Shown: positions 33,031-42,143, numbered from the stretch's first letter. The stretch: 64,000 bases of DNA from JAJPKK01 sp963787675 (GCA_963787675.1 CAWBDV010000003.1:1488001-1552000); one strand, 5' to 3'. The notes: generated by a model not told the origin, from the sequence alone. Numbers and translations: made by a program.

Positions 33031-33819
33031 ATGGCTCAGAAACCTAACAAGACTGGTGAGAGAAAGCTCAAGACCAAGATCGGCACGCCGACAAGCGACA
33101 CCGCGCGCTTGCTGTTGCGCGGCAAGGACACGCTCAACGAGTTGGTCGGCAAGGTCTCGTTTACCGAGGCGATCTTTCTCGCCGTGACGGGACAGCTTCC
33201 GACCCCGCAGCAGACCAAGATCCTCGACGCCTGTCTTGTCATCCTGATGGACCACGGCATCACGCCGAGCACGCTCGTCGCGCGCCTTGTTGCCAACTCG
33301 GTGCCGACCGACCTCCAGGTGCCGATCGCGGCGGGCCTCCTCACCGTCGGCAACAAGTTCATCGGGACCATGGCGGGCGCGGGTGCGCTCTTTCAGCAAG
33401 GCGTCGCCAGCGGCGTCGCTCCGGAAAAATGGGCGGCGGAGACCGTTGCCGAATACACCAAGGCCAAGCGCCGGTTTCCCGGCTTCGGTCATCCCGATTA
33501 TTTTCCCGACGATCCCCGCACCAAACGGCTCTTTGATGTGGCGCACGAGGCGAAGGTGCCCGGCCGCCACATCGACCTTGCCAAGCGGCTCGAAGCCGAA
33601 ATCGAAAAGCAGGGCGGCCGGCGGCTGCCGCTCAATGCCACAGGCGCCATCGGTGCGCTGCTGTGCGAAATCGGGTTTCCGGTCGAAGCCATGCGCGGCG
33701 TTGCGGTCATCTCGCGCTCCGCCGGCCTCCTCGCCCACGCCCTCGAGGAACTCGAAACCAACACCGCCTGGCCTGTGATGCAGATGGTGATGGACCGGAT
33801 CCCGTACGATGATGCGTGA
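33031..33819 (+). CDS. Citryl-CoA lyase / short citrate synthase-like protein
   Basis: A 262-residue protein of the citrate synthase superfamily, only about 60 percent of the length of a normal citrate synthase. It keeps FTEAIFLAVTGQLPT, MDHGITPSTLVARL (active-site His region), AGALFQQG and FPGFGHPDYFPDDPR (second His). Short members of this kind are annotated as citryl-CoA lyase, which splits citryl-CoA to acetyl-CoA and oxaloacetate, or as CoA lyases of related acids. Convergent and 12 bases from the DUF1185 gene, it may take part in the breakdown pathway of the adjacent transporter cluster (inference). Confidence 0.8.
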   Translation: MAQKPNKTGERKLKTKIGTPTSDTARLLLRGKDTLNELVGKVSFTEAIFLAVTGQLPTPQQTKILDACLVILMDHGITPSTLVARLVANSVPTDLQVPIAAGLLTVGNKFIGTMAGAGALFQQGVASGVAPEKWAAETVAEYTKAKRRFPGFGHPDYFPDDPRTKRLFDVAHEAKVPGRHIDLAKRLEAEIEKQGGRRLPLNATGAIGALLCEIGFPVEAMRGVAVISRSAGLLAHALEELETNTAWPVMQMVMDRIPYDDA

Positions 33820-33831
33820 ACAGCGTCCGCG

Positions 33832-34371
33832 CTAAACGCGCCCCTTGCCGACCCGGGGATGCGGGCGGCCGCCATCGGCAATGACGATCACCGCCGCCAT
33901 TTCCCGCGGCCGCGGCGCATCGCCGGCCGAAATGGTGATGGTGTCGAGATGGTCGAACGACCAGATGTTGTCCTTGTGCGCCAGCGGCACATCGATCGCG
34001 GTGCCTGGGCCGCCGATCTTGACGTTGGAGCAGATGATCGCCTCGCCGCCGCCGATCGCCTGGCGCATCGGAGCGCCAAGACGCGGATGAAGAACCGCCG
34101 CGCCGTGCTCGATCTCGCCGTCCACGCCGACGATCGCCGCCTTGCCGTAGACAACGGCCGGCCGCAGCAGCAGAGGTACGAGGTCCTTCATCATCAATGC
34201 GCCAAGCTCGGCGCCCTGCGCGAACAATGCGGAGATGTCCTCCTCGTAGCGCCCGGCGAACGGGTTGGCGATGACGGCGATACCGACTGCGCGCGTGATC
34301 GGCTGCGCAGCCGCCCGATCCGCATCGGAGAAAATCGTCTCCTTGGTGAAACTAATCTTGCGCACGTTCAT
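33832..34371 (-). CDS. DUF1185 (amino acid synthesis family) protein
   Basis: A 179-residue protein of the DUF1185 family, named for a proposed link to amino acid synthesis; its reaction is unknown. Conserved stretches include VIANPFAGRYEEDISALF, VVYGKAAIVGVDGEIEHGAA, LHPRLGAPMRQAIGGG and HKDNIWSFDHLDTITIS. It overlaps the amidohydrolase gene by 4 bases (ATGA), so the two are translationally coupled, and it is the last gene of the Liv-type transporter cluster. Confidence 0.85.
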   Translation of the reverse strand: MNVRKISFTKETIFSDADRAAAQPITRAVGIAVIANPFAGRYEEDISALFAQGAELGALMMKDLVPLLLRPAVVYGKAAIVGVDGEIEHGAAVLHPRLGAPMRQAIGGGEAIICSNVKIGGPGTAIDVPLAHKDNIWSFDHLDTITISAGDAPRPREMAAVIVIADGGRPHPRVGKGRV

Positions 34372-35381
34372 CGCGACCCTCCATTGGTGGCGGACGACAG
34401 AAATGCCGCGGCGTTCTTGTACAGGATGGCATCGGCCAACGTCGGCGCGCTCAGGCGAAAGCTGCGCTCGACAAAGCCTACCGGATCGGGTTCGCCGAGC
34501 GGAAACGGCGTATCGCTACCGAGCAGCAGGTGGCTTGGATCGACGACGTCGGACTCCAACGCCGCCCGGGCGTAGCTCGGCTCGAAGCAGATCGAATCGA
34601 AATAAAGTGCCCGGAAATAGTCGCGCAGCGGCCGCTTGAGCGTGGCCGCCAGTGCCGGATTGGTGTCGAGCTCACGCTGTATGCGCGCATGAAGCAGGGG
34701 CGCGTATCCGCCAAGGTGCGTGCAGCACATGCGCAGCGTCGGATATCGGTCGAACAGGCCGCCGAAGATCATGTGAAAGATGTTCAGCGTGGTGTCGAAC
34801 AGGTAGCCGGCGACGACGGCGAGTTCGTACTTGCTCGTGCGCTCGCGCGCCGGCGGGTTCGACGGATGGACGAACAACGGCACGTTCAGTTCGGTCGCCG
34901 CGGCGAAGATCGGCGCAAATTCCTCGGCGTCGAGGTAGCGACCCTTGACGTTGGACGACAGGTAGCCGCCGACACAGCCGAGCTTCGTCACGGCGCGGCG
35001 CAGCTCTGTCGCGGCCGCCACGGGGTCCTGCATCGGCAGGTAGGCCCACCCGGCGAAGCGCTCCGGCATCCGCCTGCACAGCGCTGCAATTTCATTGTTG
35101 TAAAGCTCCGCCGCTTCCCGGCCCAGGCCTGCCGGCACGTCGTAATTCACGAACGGCGTGGCGAGCGACAGCACCGCGCGCTCGACCTTCATCTCGGCCA
35201 TGCGGGCGATCAATCGCTCGACGTCGAAGAAGGTGCGGCTGAGGCCGTAGCGCAGCCCGCCGGCGTGAAACACGACGCTCTCGCCCTGCGGCGCCTCGAG
35301 CCGCATCCCGTACGGCGTCACCGCCTCGACGTAGCGAACGAAAGCCCGCGGAACGTGGTGTACGTGCACGTCAGTGATCAT
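34368..35381 (-). CDS. Amidohydrolase of the ACMSD family
   Basis: A 337-residue metal-dependent hydrolase/decarboxylase of the amidohydrolase-2 (ACMSD-like) group. Metal ligands are in MITDVHVHHVP (HxH), LFVHPSNPP, TLRMCCTHLGGYAP and LLLGSDTPFPLG. This family includes non-oxidative decarboxylases of aromatic acids and meta-cleavage products. It lies 13 bases after livF and overlaps the DUF1185 gene, so it is part of the transporter operon and probably acts on the imported compound. The substrate is unknown. Confidence 0.88.
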   Translation of the reverse strand: MITDVHVHHVPRAFVRYVEAVTPYGMRLEAPQGESVVFHAGGLRYGLSRTFFDVERLIARMAEMKVERAVLSLATPFVNYDVPAGLGREAAELYNNEIAALCRRMPERFAGWAYLPMQDPVAAATELRRAVTKLGCVGGYLSSNVKGRYLDAEEFAPIFAAATELNVPLFVHPSNPPARERTSKYELAVVAGYLFDTTLNIFHMIFGGLFDRYPTLRMCCTHLGGYAPLLHARIQRELDTNPALAATLKRPLRDYFRALYFDSICFEPSYARAALESDVVDPSHLLLGSDTPFPLGEPDPVGFVERSFRLSAPTLADAILYKNAAAFLSSATNGGSR

Positions 35382-35394
35382 CTCTTCAACTCTA

Positions 35395-36099
35395 TCAAAG
35401 GCCGAGATACGCGATCTTCAGCCGGGGATCATTCAGCAGGCGCGGCCCGGTGTCCTCCAACACGATATGTCCGTTCTCCAGCACATAGCCGCGGTCTGCC
35501 ACCCGCAAGACATGTTCCACGTTCTGCTCGACCATCAAGATCGTGATGCCGTCGGCGCGCAAGCGCTCGACCAGTTCGAACAGGCGCTCGACATAGAGCG
35601 GAGCAAGGCCTTCGGTCGGCTCATCGAGAAGGAGAATGCGCGGACACGTCATCAAGGCGCGGCCGATGGCGCACATCTGCTGCTCGCCGCCGCTCAGCGA
35701 CCCCGCCACCTGATTCTGTCGCTCGGCGAGGATCGGCAGAAGCTCGAACACCGATTCGAGCGATCTGCGGCGGCGCTCGCGCGGCGCGGGCAGATAGGCG
35801 CCGAGTTCGAGGTTCTCGCGCACCGTCATGAACGGAAAGAGGCGCCGCCGCTCGGGAATGAGCACGATTGCACGGCGCACCCGCTCGTAAGCAGGCAAGC
35901 CGTCGATGCGCTCGCCGGCGAGCCAGATCTCGCCCTCGGCGCGGGTCTTCAGCCCGAGAATACTCAACAGCGTGCTGCTCTTGCCCGCACCGTTCGCGCC
36001 GATCAGGCCAACGATTTCGCGCTCCTCCACCCGCAGGTTGATGCCGTGGAGCACCTGCGTGCGGTCGTAGAAGGCGTTCAGGCTACGGACTTGCAGCAT
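35395..36099 (-). CDS. livF: Branched-chain amino acid-type ABC transporter ATPase, LivF-like
   Basis: A 234-residue ATP-binding subunit. Walker A GANGAGKSS, Q-loop region, signature SGGEQQMCAIGRAL, Walker B ILLLDEPTEGL, and the LivF-type C-terminus (HIVLEDTGPRLLNDPRLKIAYLGL). It couples ATP hydrolysis to uptake of amino acids or small carboxylates through LivHM. Its start overlaps the end of livG by 17 bases. The next gene downstream is the amidohydrolase. Confidence 0.93.
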   Translation of the reverse strand: MLQVRSLNAFYDRTQVLHGINLRVEEREIVGLIGANGAGKSSTLLSILGLKTRAEGEIWLAGERIDGLPAYERVRRAIVLIPERRRLFPFMTVRENLELGAYLPAPRERRRRSLESVFELLPILAERQNQVAGSLSGGEQQMCAIGRALMTCPRILLLDEPTEGLAPLYVERLFELVERLRADGITILMVEQNVEHVLRVADRGYVLENGHIVLEDTGPRLLNDPRLKIAYLGL

Positions 36100-36811
36100 A
36101 GGCGTATTTGTCGCCGAGGTAGGCGGCGATGACCGCTGGATTGCTGGCGACGTCCTTTGGCGCGCCCTGCGCCAGCGCCTGTCCCTGATGCATGACGACG
36201 ATGCGGTGCGCCACGTTCATGATCGCCATCATCACGTGTTCGACCCATATGACGGTGATCCCCTGCCCCGGCAGCCGCGACACCACCGCCATCATCTCGC
36301 GGATTTCCGGCGGCGTCAGCCCGGCCATGACCTCGTCGAGCAGCACCAGCGTCGGCTCGGTCGCAAGCGCGCGGGCGACTTCGAGCTTCTTGAGGAGGCC
36401 GACGGTCAGACTGGTCGAAGGCGCGTCGGCCAGGTGATCCAGTCCGACAAAACGCATGGTCGCCGTTGCGATGCCTTCTGCCCGGGTTGGCGTGCGATGG
36501 CGGCGCAAGGCGCTCAGCATCACGTTTTCGCGCACCGTCAGCTGCTTGAACGGCTTTGGAATCTGGAAGGTCCGCGCCAATCCAAGGCGCGCGACCTGGT
36601 AAGGTTTGGCGCGGGTGATGGTATGATCGAGGAAGCGGATTTCGCCGCTCGTCGGCATCACCGCGCCCGCGATCAGATTGCACAGCGTGCTTTTGCCGGC
36701 GCCGTTCGGCCCGATGACGCCGACGATCTCCCCGCGCTCGACCCGGAAGGTCAAATCGCGCACCGCCCACAGCGATCCGAACCGGCGGCTGACGGCGTCG
36801 AGTTCCAGCAT
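36083..36811 (-). CDS. livG: Branched-chain amino acid-type ABC transporter ATPase, LivG-like
   Basis: A 242-residue ATP-binding subunit. Walker A GPNGAGKST, Walker B TLVLLDEVMAGL, H-loop VIWVEHVM, and a LivG-type tail. The signature motif reads LTVGLLKKLEVARAL, where most transporters have LSGGQ-like residues, a variant (VG) seen in some Liv ATPases. The start ATG overlaps the livM stop by one base; an earlier in-frame start inside livM is not needed. Confidence 0.92.
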   Translation of the reverse strand: MLELDAVSRRFGSLWAVRDLTFRVERGEIVGVIGPNGAGKSTLCNLIAGAVMPTSGEIRFLDHTITRAKPYQVARLGLARTFQIPKPFKQLTVRENVMLSALRRHRTPTRAEGIATATMRFVGLDHLADAPSTSLTVGLLKKLEVARALATEPTLVLLDEVMAGLTPPEIREMMAVVSRLPGQGITVIWVEHVMMAIMNVAHRIVVMHQGQALAQGAPKDVASNPAVIAAYLGDKYAYAASP

Positions 36812-37866
36812 CACATGGGATTCTTCGTGAGACCGGCGGCCGGCGCCTTCCGTGACGGCGGCCAACGCAGGCGGGAGATGGCGCCGGAAATGCCCGACGG
36901 GAAATAGAGCACGACGACGATGACGACGGCGCCGTAGATCACGAGATAGAGTCCGGACGCCGACTGTGAGAAAAAGCCGCGCAGAAACTCCGACAGCGGA
37001 ATGATGATCAAGGCGCCGAACAGCGGTCCGCGCGCCGTCCCGAGGCCGCCGATCGCGCAGATGAGCGCGAACTGGAATGAGATGTCCGGCGAGATCACGT
37101 GGGTCGGATCGAGGTAGAGGAAATACTGCGCGAACAGCGTACCGCCGACGGCCGTCAGTGCCGCCGATAATGCCATCGCGGAGATCCGCATGAATGGCGG
37201 ATTGATCCCGATCGCCGACGCGCCGTCTTCGTCATCGCGCGTCGCAAAGAGGTAGTAGCCGTAGCGCGTGCGCTCGATCCATACCGACAGCGCGAACAGG
37301 ACGAGCATGTAGGCGAGCATCAGGGTCACGTACGGCCATTGGCTGCTGAAGACCATGTTGCCGGAACCGGCATTGGGCGGGATCTCGAGCCCCTCCGCAC
37401 CGCCCGTCAGCGATCGCCAGTTGAGCGCCGCGATGCGCGTCACCTCGCCGGCCGCAAGCGTGGAGAGGATGAAGAACGGGCCTCGTAAACGGCCGCAGAT
37501 CAACGCGAGCAGCACGCCGGCGCACGCCGACAGGATCGCACCGGCCGTCCACCCAATCCATGGCGTGACATCGTAGTTCACGAGGAGAATCGAGGAGGCG
37601 TAGGCACCGATACCGAAAAATGCGGCATGGCCGAACGATATCAATCCGGCGTAGCCGCCCGCTACGTTCCAGGCGAGCGCAAGGCCAACCCACAGAAACG
37701 TGCGGATCATGACGTCGACGGCGTAGCGGTTGGAAATCAGGACGGCGCAGGCGACGCACGCGGCAAGAACGGCAATTTCGACCATCGACAAGGCGCTACG
37801 GCGCGGCGCGGCCGGAGATGACATGCCGCCAGCAGCGGCCGCTGCGTCTTCGCCCGCGGCCGCCAT
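36811..37866 (-). CDS. livM: Branched-chain amino acid-type ABC transporter permease, LivM-like
   Basis: A 351-residue permease with about ten hydrophobic helices. Family marks: LVWN-type WVGLALAWNVAGGYAGLISFGHAAFFGIGAY, LRGPFFILSTLA and AIGGLGTARGPLFGALII. It pairs with LivH to form the membrane channel. The ATG overlaps the livH stop by one base. The N-terminal 30 residues are Ala/Gly-rich and precede the first helix. Confidence 0.93.
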   Translation of the reverse strand: MAAAGEDAAAAAGGMSSPAAPRRSALSMVEIAVLAACVACAVLISNRYAVDVMIRTFLWVGLALAWNVAGGYAGLISFGHAAFFGIGAYASSILLVNYDVTPWIGWTAGAILSACAGVLLALICGRLRGPFFILSTLAAGEVTRIAALNWRSLTGGAEGLEIPPNAGSGNMVFSSQWPYVTLMLAYMLVLFALSVWIERTRYGYYLFATRDDEDGASAIGINPPFMRISAMALSAALTAVGGTLFAQYFLYLDPTHVISPDISFQFALICAIGGLGTARGPLFGALIIIPLSEFLRGFFSQSASGLYLVIYGAVVIVVVLYFPSGISGAISRLRWPPSRKAPAAGLTKNPM

Positions 37867-38753
37867 CACTCGTTGATTCCAACCATCGCGGCGCCGCGCT
37901 GGCCGAACAGACCGTTGGGCCGGAAGATCATGACGAGCAGGAAGACCAGGAAATAGAACATCTGCCCATAGGCAGGCGCAACGTAATAGCCGCTGAACGA
38001 TTGCACCAATCCAATGCAGATGCCGCCAAGGAAGCCGCCCTCGATGCTGCCCATTCCGCCGAGCACCACCACCACATAGGCGATCAGCACGAAGTTCAAT
38101 CCGACGGTCGGAAAGGTCGAATAGAGCGGCAGCATGATGCAGCCGGCGAGGCCGACAAGGGCCGACCCGCCGGCGAAGGTAAGCAGGAAGAGGCGCGGCA
38201 CGTTGATGCCCATCAGCATCGCCGCGTCGCGGTCCTGGACGGTGGCACGGATGGCCTTGCCGATGTAGCTGCGCTTGATGAAGACCATCAGTGCGATCGT
38301 CACCGCGATGCTGACGAGGAAGCCGAGCACAAGCTCGACGCGAAGATAGATCGGTCCGAAGCGGAGCGGCGTGCCGCCAAACAGCGGCGGCACGTCACGC
38401 AGGTCGGCGGTCATCAGCACCAGCGCCAGGTTTTGCATGACGATGGAGAGGCCCATCGTGGCGAAGGCGACGATCAGGTGAGGCTTGTCGATCGCGGGGC
38501 GGACGATCGCCCAATAGGCGAGCGCGCCGAACGCGAACAGGACGGGGATCACGATGACGGCGGCCGCGTATGAATTGACACCGGCCGCGCCGGCGACCGC
38601 CCAGGCGGCATACATGGCAAGCATCAGGAACTCGCCATGGGCGAAGTTGACGATCTTGAGCACCCCGAAAATCAGCGTCAGTCCGATCGACATGATCGCG
38701 TAGATGCCGCCCAGCATCACGCCGGAGACCAGCAGCTGCGCGACCGTGTCCAT
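37866..38753 (-). CDS. livH: Branched-chain amino acid-type ABC transporter permease, LivH-like
   Basis: A 295-residue permease. Marks are LLVSGVMLGGIYAIMSIGLTLIFG, VNFAHGEFLMLAMY, MGINVPRLFLLTFAGG and VVVLGGMGSIEGGFLGG. The start at 38753 is the first ATG; no good ribosome site is seen. It is separated from the binding-protein gene by 180 bases that hold a palindromic repeat, so the permease genes may be less expressed than the binding protein. Confidence 0.92.
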   Translation of the reverse strand: MDTVAQLLVSGVMLGGIYAIMSIGLTLIFGVLKIVNFAHGEFLMLAMYAAWAVAGAAGVNSYAAAVIVIPVLFAFGALAYWAIVRPAIDKPHLIVAFATMGLSIVMQNLALVLMTADLRDVPPLFGGTPLRFGPIYLRVELVLGFLVSIAVTIALMVFIKRSYIGKAIRATVQDRDAAMLMGINVPRLFLLTFAGGSALVGLAGCIMLPLYSTFPTVGLNFVLIAYVVVVLGGMGSIEGGFLGGICIGLVQSFSGYYVAPAYGQMFYFLVFLLVMIFRPNGLFGQRGAAMVGINE

Positions 38754-38787
38754 CAAGGCACGACGTTCATTACGGGTCCCCAAACGC

Positions 38788-38894
38788 CGTCATTCCGGGG
38801 CGCCGAAGCGCAGCGCAGGCGAGCCCGGAATCATGAACACAGACTGCGGAGTATGGATTCCGGGCTCGCCGCTGCACGGCGCCCCGGAATTGAC
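38788..38894. repeat. Composite palindromic element, copy B
   Basis: Outer arms CGTCATTCCGGGGC and GCCCCGGAATTGAC (one inserted T), inner halves GCGAGCCCGGAATCAT and TGGATTCCGGGCTCGC. It is the same element as at 29581-29690, here between the binding-protein gene and livH of one operon, where a stable RNA hairpin could protect the upstream mRNA part or damp downstream expression. Confidence 0.8.
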
Positions 38895-38933
38895 CGTGTA
38901 TTGCGACCTCGGCAGCGTCGCGCTCGTCCAGCA

Positions 38934-40223
38934 TCAGCGCTTCGACCAATCGGGGAGCGGCACCATGGTGACGGCGCTCGTTGCGAGCGCCTTCGGATAG
39001 ATTTGCCGCGCGCCGAGGTCCTGCCATTCCCACACGCCGATCGACGAGCGGACGTTCTGGCCGGCATCCTTCGGATCGTTCGGTTGATCGAAGTTCGAGA
39101 ACTTCAGTCCGCTGCCGTTAATGAGGCTGCCGTCTGGCAAATCCATCGAGAGCGCTGCCGTGCGGATGCTCTCCGCGTCCATCGCCTTGGCCCGCGGCAG
39201 AACATCGTTGAACAACGTCCACAGCGCCGCGAATGACGCCACGGCATGGCCGGCGGGCACGCGATGCTGGACGTTTTCGTAACGCTTGTTGAATTCCTGC
39301 GCCGCGGCTTCGACCTCGGGCTTCAACGCGGCCGGATTGACGAGCACCGGCAGGTCGCTGACGAATATGCCGTTCACGGCGGTCCCGAGCGAATCCTTGA
39401 GGTCCGGGACCGAGTGGCCGGCGCTCACGCCGATGACCACGGGAACATTGAAGTTCAGCTCCTTCGCCTTGCGGTGAAGGAGAACGGTGTCGTTGATGAA
39501 CGAGATCGCGATCAAAACGTCCGGCTTGGCATCCTTGAGCTTCTGCACGAGCGGCGTCATGTCGGTCATGAACTGATCGTAGCCCTCGTCATAGATGAAC
39601 TTGACCCCGAGCGCCTTGGCCTCGGCACGTGCACCGACGCCGACCGAGGTGCCGAAGGCGCGGTTCTCCCACAACAGGGCGATGCGCAAATCCTCGAATT
39701 TCTTGCCCAGCCGCTGAGCAAGTTCGTCCTTGGTGAAATCGAGCGCCGCCTTCCCGTAGCGGCTCGCGGCGGGCCCCACCTGGAACACGTGCTTGTAGCC
39801 GCGCTTGGTGATGACGTCGGCGGACGCAATGGTTTCCCAGTGTATGACGCTGTGTCGCTCCGCCTCCGCGCTGATCGAGACGCCGAGCGGCGAGGCGTAA
39901 GTACCGGTGATGAGCTGGACGCCGGTCTGGGTGATGATGCGCTCGGCTTCGCTCTTGCCGGCGCTCGGATCGGGCGCATCGCCCCGCGCGAACTCGACCT
40001 TCTTTCCCTTCACCCCACCCCGCTCGTTGACCATGTCGCGCGCGATTTCCATCGCGACGTAGGATTCATTGCCGTTCTTCGCCCACGGACCGGTGAACGG
40101 CAGCAAAACGCCGAGCTTGAGGGTGTCTTGTGCGCGAACAAGCGTCGGTGCCATCGCACACGAGGCGAGAACCACAGCGGCACTACAGAAGGCGCGGGGG
40201 AAAAGGCGTGAGGCAAAGTCCAT
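38934..40223 (-). CDS. livK: Liv-type ABC transporter substrate-binding protein
   Basis: A 429-residue periplasmic binding protein. Signal peptide to TLVRAQDTL, then LGVLLPFTGPWAKNGNE, DMVNERGGVKGKKVEF, TGTYASPLGVSISAEAERH, DLRIALLWENRAFG and GVSAGHSVPDLK. It is longer than E. coli LivK, as usual for binding proteins of aromatic or amide compounds in this order. The start is set at MDFASRLFPR, with GGAAAGG upstream; the open frame before that runs through tandem repeats and is not coding. Ligand is unknown. Confidence 0.9.
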   Translation of the reverse strand: MDFASRLFPRAFCSAAVVLASCAMAPTLVRAQDTLKLGVLLPFTGPWAKNGNESYVAMEIARDMVNERGGVKGKKVEFARGDAPDPSAGKSEAERIITQTGVQLITGTYASPLGVSISAEAERHSVIHWETIASADVITKRGYKHVFQVGPAASRYGKAALDFTKDELAQRLGKKFEDLRIALLWENRAFGTSVGVGARAEAKALGVKFIYDEGYDQFMTDMTPLVQKLKDAKPDVLIAISFINDTVLLHRKAKELNFNVPVVIGVSAGHSVPDLKDSLGTAVNGIFVSDLPVLVNPAALKPEVEAAAQEFNKRYENVQHRVPAGHAVASFAALWTLFNDVLPRAKAMDAESIRTAALSMDLPDGSLINGSGLKFSNFDQPNDPKDAGQNVRSSIGVWEWQDLGARQIYPKALATSAVTMVPLPDWSKR

Positions 40224-40347
40224 AGATTTACCTTTCCGAGCGGATTGAGGTGCGTCGCAAGCGCGTCCATCAAAACCGATCTGACGTGGAAAATACTCCA
40301 TGCAGGTCCGGCAATCTGCGCCGGGCAGCATCGACCAAACGCGCTGC

Positions 40348-40403
40348 AAAGTCGATGCCACAAAGTCGATGTGACGAAGTCGATGTGACGCAGTCGATGC
40401 AAC
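40348..40403. repeat. Four tandem 14-bp repeats upstream of the binding-protein gene
   Basis: Four head-to-tail units: AAAGTCGATGCCAC, AAAGTCGATGTGAC, GAAGTCGATGTGAC and GCAGTCGATGCAAC, sharing the core AGTCGATG. They lie 125-180 bases before the binding-protein start and just after the end of the UGSC-like gene. Evenly spaced direct repeats can be binding sites of a regulator, or simple slippage products. Confidence 0.75.
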
Positions 40404-40411
40404 CGCGGCGT

Positions 40412-42143
40412 TCAGATCCGGCACGCCTCGGCGCCGCAGCCGATGTCGCGTTCCGCCTCGGCGAGAAGCCGTTCGAAATTGTCAGGAATATCGATGCGGC
40501 GTCCAACAACGTGCGGCGAATAGCCTTCCATCCAATAGCTGTTGGTCGGATGGCCGCCGCCCGCAACAAGGAGCACGAGATTTTCGGGCCGCACCGCCTG
40601 CGGCCACGGATCGAGCTTGAGGCTGTCGCGGACCACCGGGTCGTGATCGGCCGCGATCCAGGATTCGATGCCTTCCCGCCGCAACTGCTCGCCCGGCAGG
40701 CGCGCGTGCTCCCACAAAAACTCGCGTATCGATTGCTTCGTCCAGCCGAGCGCGGCCATCGCCTTGGCCACCACCGGCGACAACATCAGGATGCCCGGCG
40801 TTCCGTCGCTGTATCCGATCAGGCAGCCGAGATTGGGAGACCGCAGGTACTCCGCCATCCGGAGCATGCCCTGAAGGGCGTCGACTTCCGGCGTTTCCTT
40901 CTTGACGCTGCGGCGGCGGATGTTGGTGACGCCGGTCGCCCAGACCAGCGACACGGAGCTTGTGCCGGGCGCAAAGCCGTGGCGTTCGGTGCCATGCGGC
41001 AGCCAGCCGTCCGGGAGGTTGTCCTCGTCCTCGCCGAACACGGCGTTGGTGTAGCGCATGGCGCCCCACATCGCCATGGCGCCAACGCCAGGCAAAGCGC
41101 CGCCAAGGTTTTGCTGCATCAGCCGCAATGCCCGGCCGATGCTGCCGCCCGCCGGTCGCTGTGGATCGGGCCCGAGGCAGCCGAACGTCGTGTTGAGCCG
41201 GATCAGGCGCGCGATGGGACCGCTGACGATGACGACGGGAAAGGCGCCCGCCGAAATCCGCTTGCATGTGTTCGCTGTCCGAGAGCGGATCGAGGAACGC
41301 CTCGACCACGGCAATCAGCACCGGGAGATATTCCGGCCGGCCGCCGGCCATGGCGAGCGCCACGGCGCAGGACTCGATCGTCGCAACGGCACCGCGTGGA
41401 AGAACTTTCCCGAGCACCTGATCGCGCGGGCGGTTGGTGCCTTGCAGGATCCAATCGACTTGTGGCCGGGTCGCCGGCCACACCGGCAAACCATCGCCCC
41501 AGAGATTGGTCAGCATCAGGTTGTTGGCGTTCCGCAGCGCCTCCTCATGGTCCCTCCCCGTCACCTTGATCATCGGCGCCGCGTCGGAGGGCCTGAAATT
41601 GGAGAGCGCATTCCAAACCGTCAGCCCGTCGTAGAACTCCTGCTTGCGGGTTTCGACGGCGGAGAGATCGCTGCCGGGCAGGAACGTGTCGACCGGAAAT
41701 GCCACGATGGGCATTTCCGGCGGCAGTCCAAGGCCCGACACCGCGTTGCGCACCACGCCGAGGAAATCGGTGCGTCCCAACAGCACTGTCGGGATGTTTG
41801 CCATTTCAAGCTTGGCCGCGGCACGTCCGAGCGCCGTCGAGCACGAGCCGCAGGCGGCGTTGCCGATGATCATGCCATCGACGCCGCTCTCCTTGACCTG
41901 GGCAATCGTGAAATCCGCGCCGACCGCATGCTCGCCCTGCGGGAAGGTATCGATCGGCAGGACTTCGATGCCCTCGAAATCCTTCTCCAACACACTCTTC
42001 AGGATCGGCAACGTGCGATGAGCCTGCCATTGCTCGTTGCTGAGCATCCCGATGCGCTTGCCGTTGAGCGTGGACAATCGCGACGCGTGCCGCTGGGTGA
42101 TTTCAAGCAGCCCTGAGGGGTCATAGAATTCGAGTTCCACCAA
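40412..42143 (-). pseudogene. UGSC-like (CGSC motif) protein, split by a +1 frameshift
   Basis: The N-terminal frame begins with TTG (or GTG) behind GGAGGGATCAGG and reads ELEFYDPSGL, LNGKRIGMLSNEQW, NAACGSCSTALGRAA (C98-G-S-C101) and NIPTVLLGRTDFL. The C-terminal frame continues GAFPVVIVSGPIARLIRLN, SIGRALRLMQQNLGGALPG and WMEGYSPHVVG. The shift lies near 41250-41265, and the span is one base over a multiple of three. The family has a U/C-G-S-C redox-like motif and unknown activity; here it is Cys (TGC), not selenocysteine. It precedes the Liv-type operon on the same strand. Joined length would be about 576 residues. Confidence 0.75.

Noticed and set aside
40348..40403. Tandem repeats as a CRISPR array
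   Set aside because: Units are only 14 bases, directly adjacent without spacers, and no cas gene is near.
41841..41852. Selenocysteine in the UGSC-like protein
   Set aside because: The motif is encoded TGC-GGC-TCG-TGC; there is no TGA codon at the active position.
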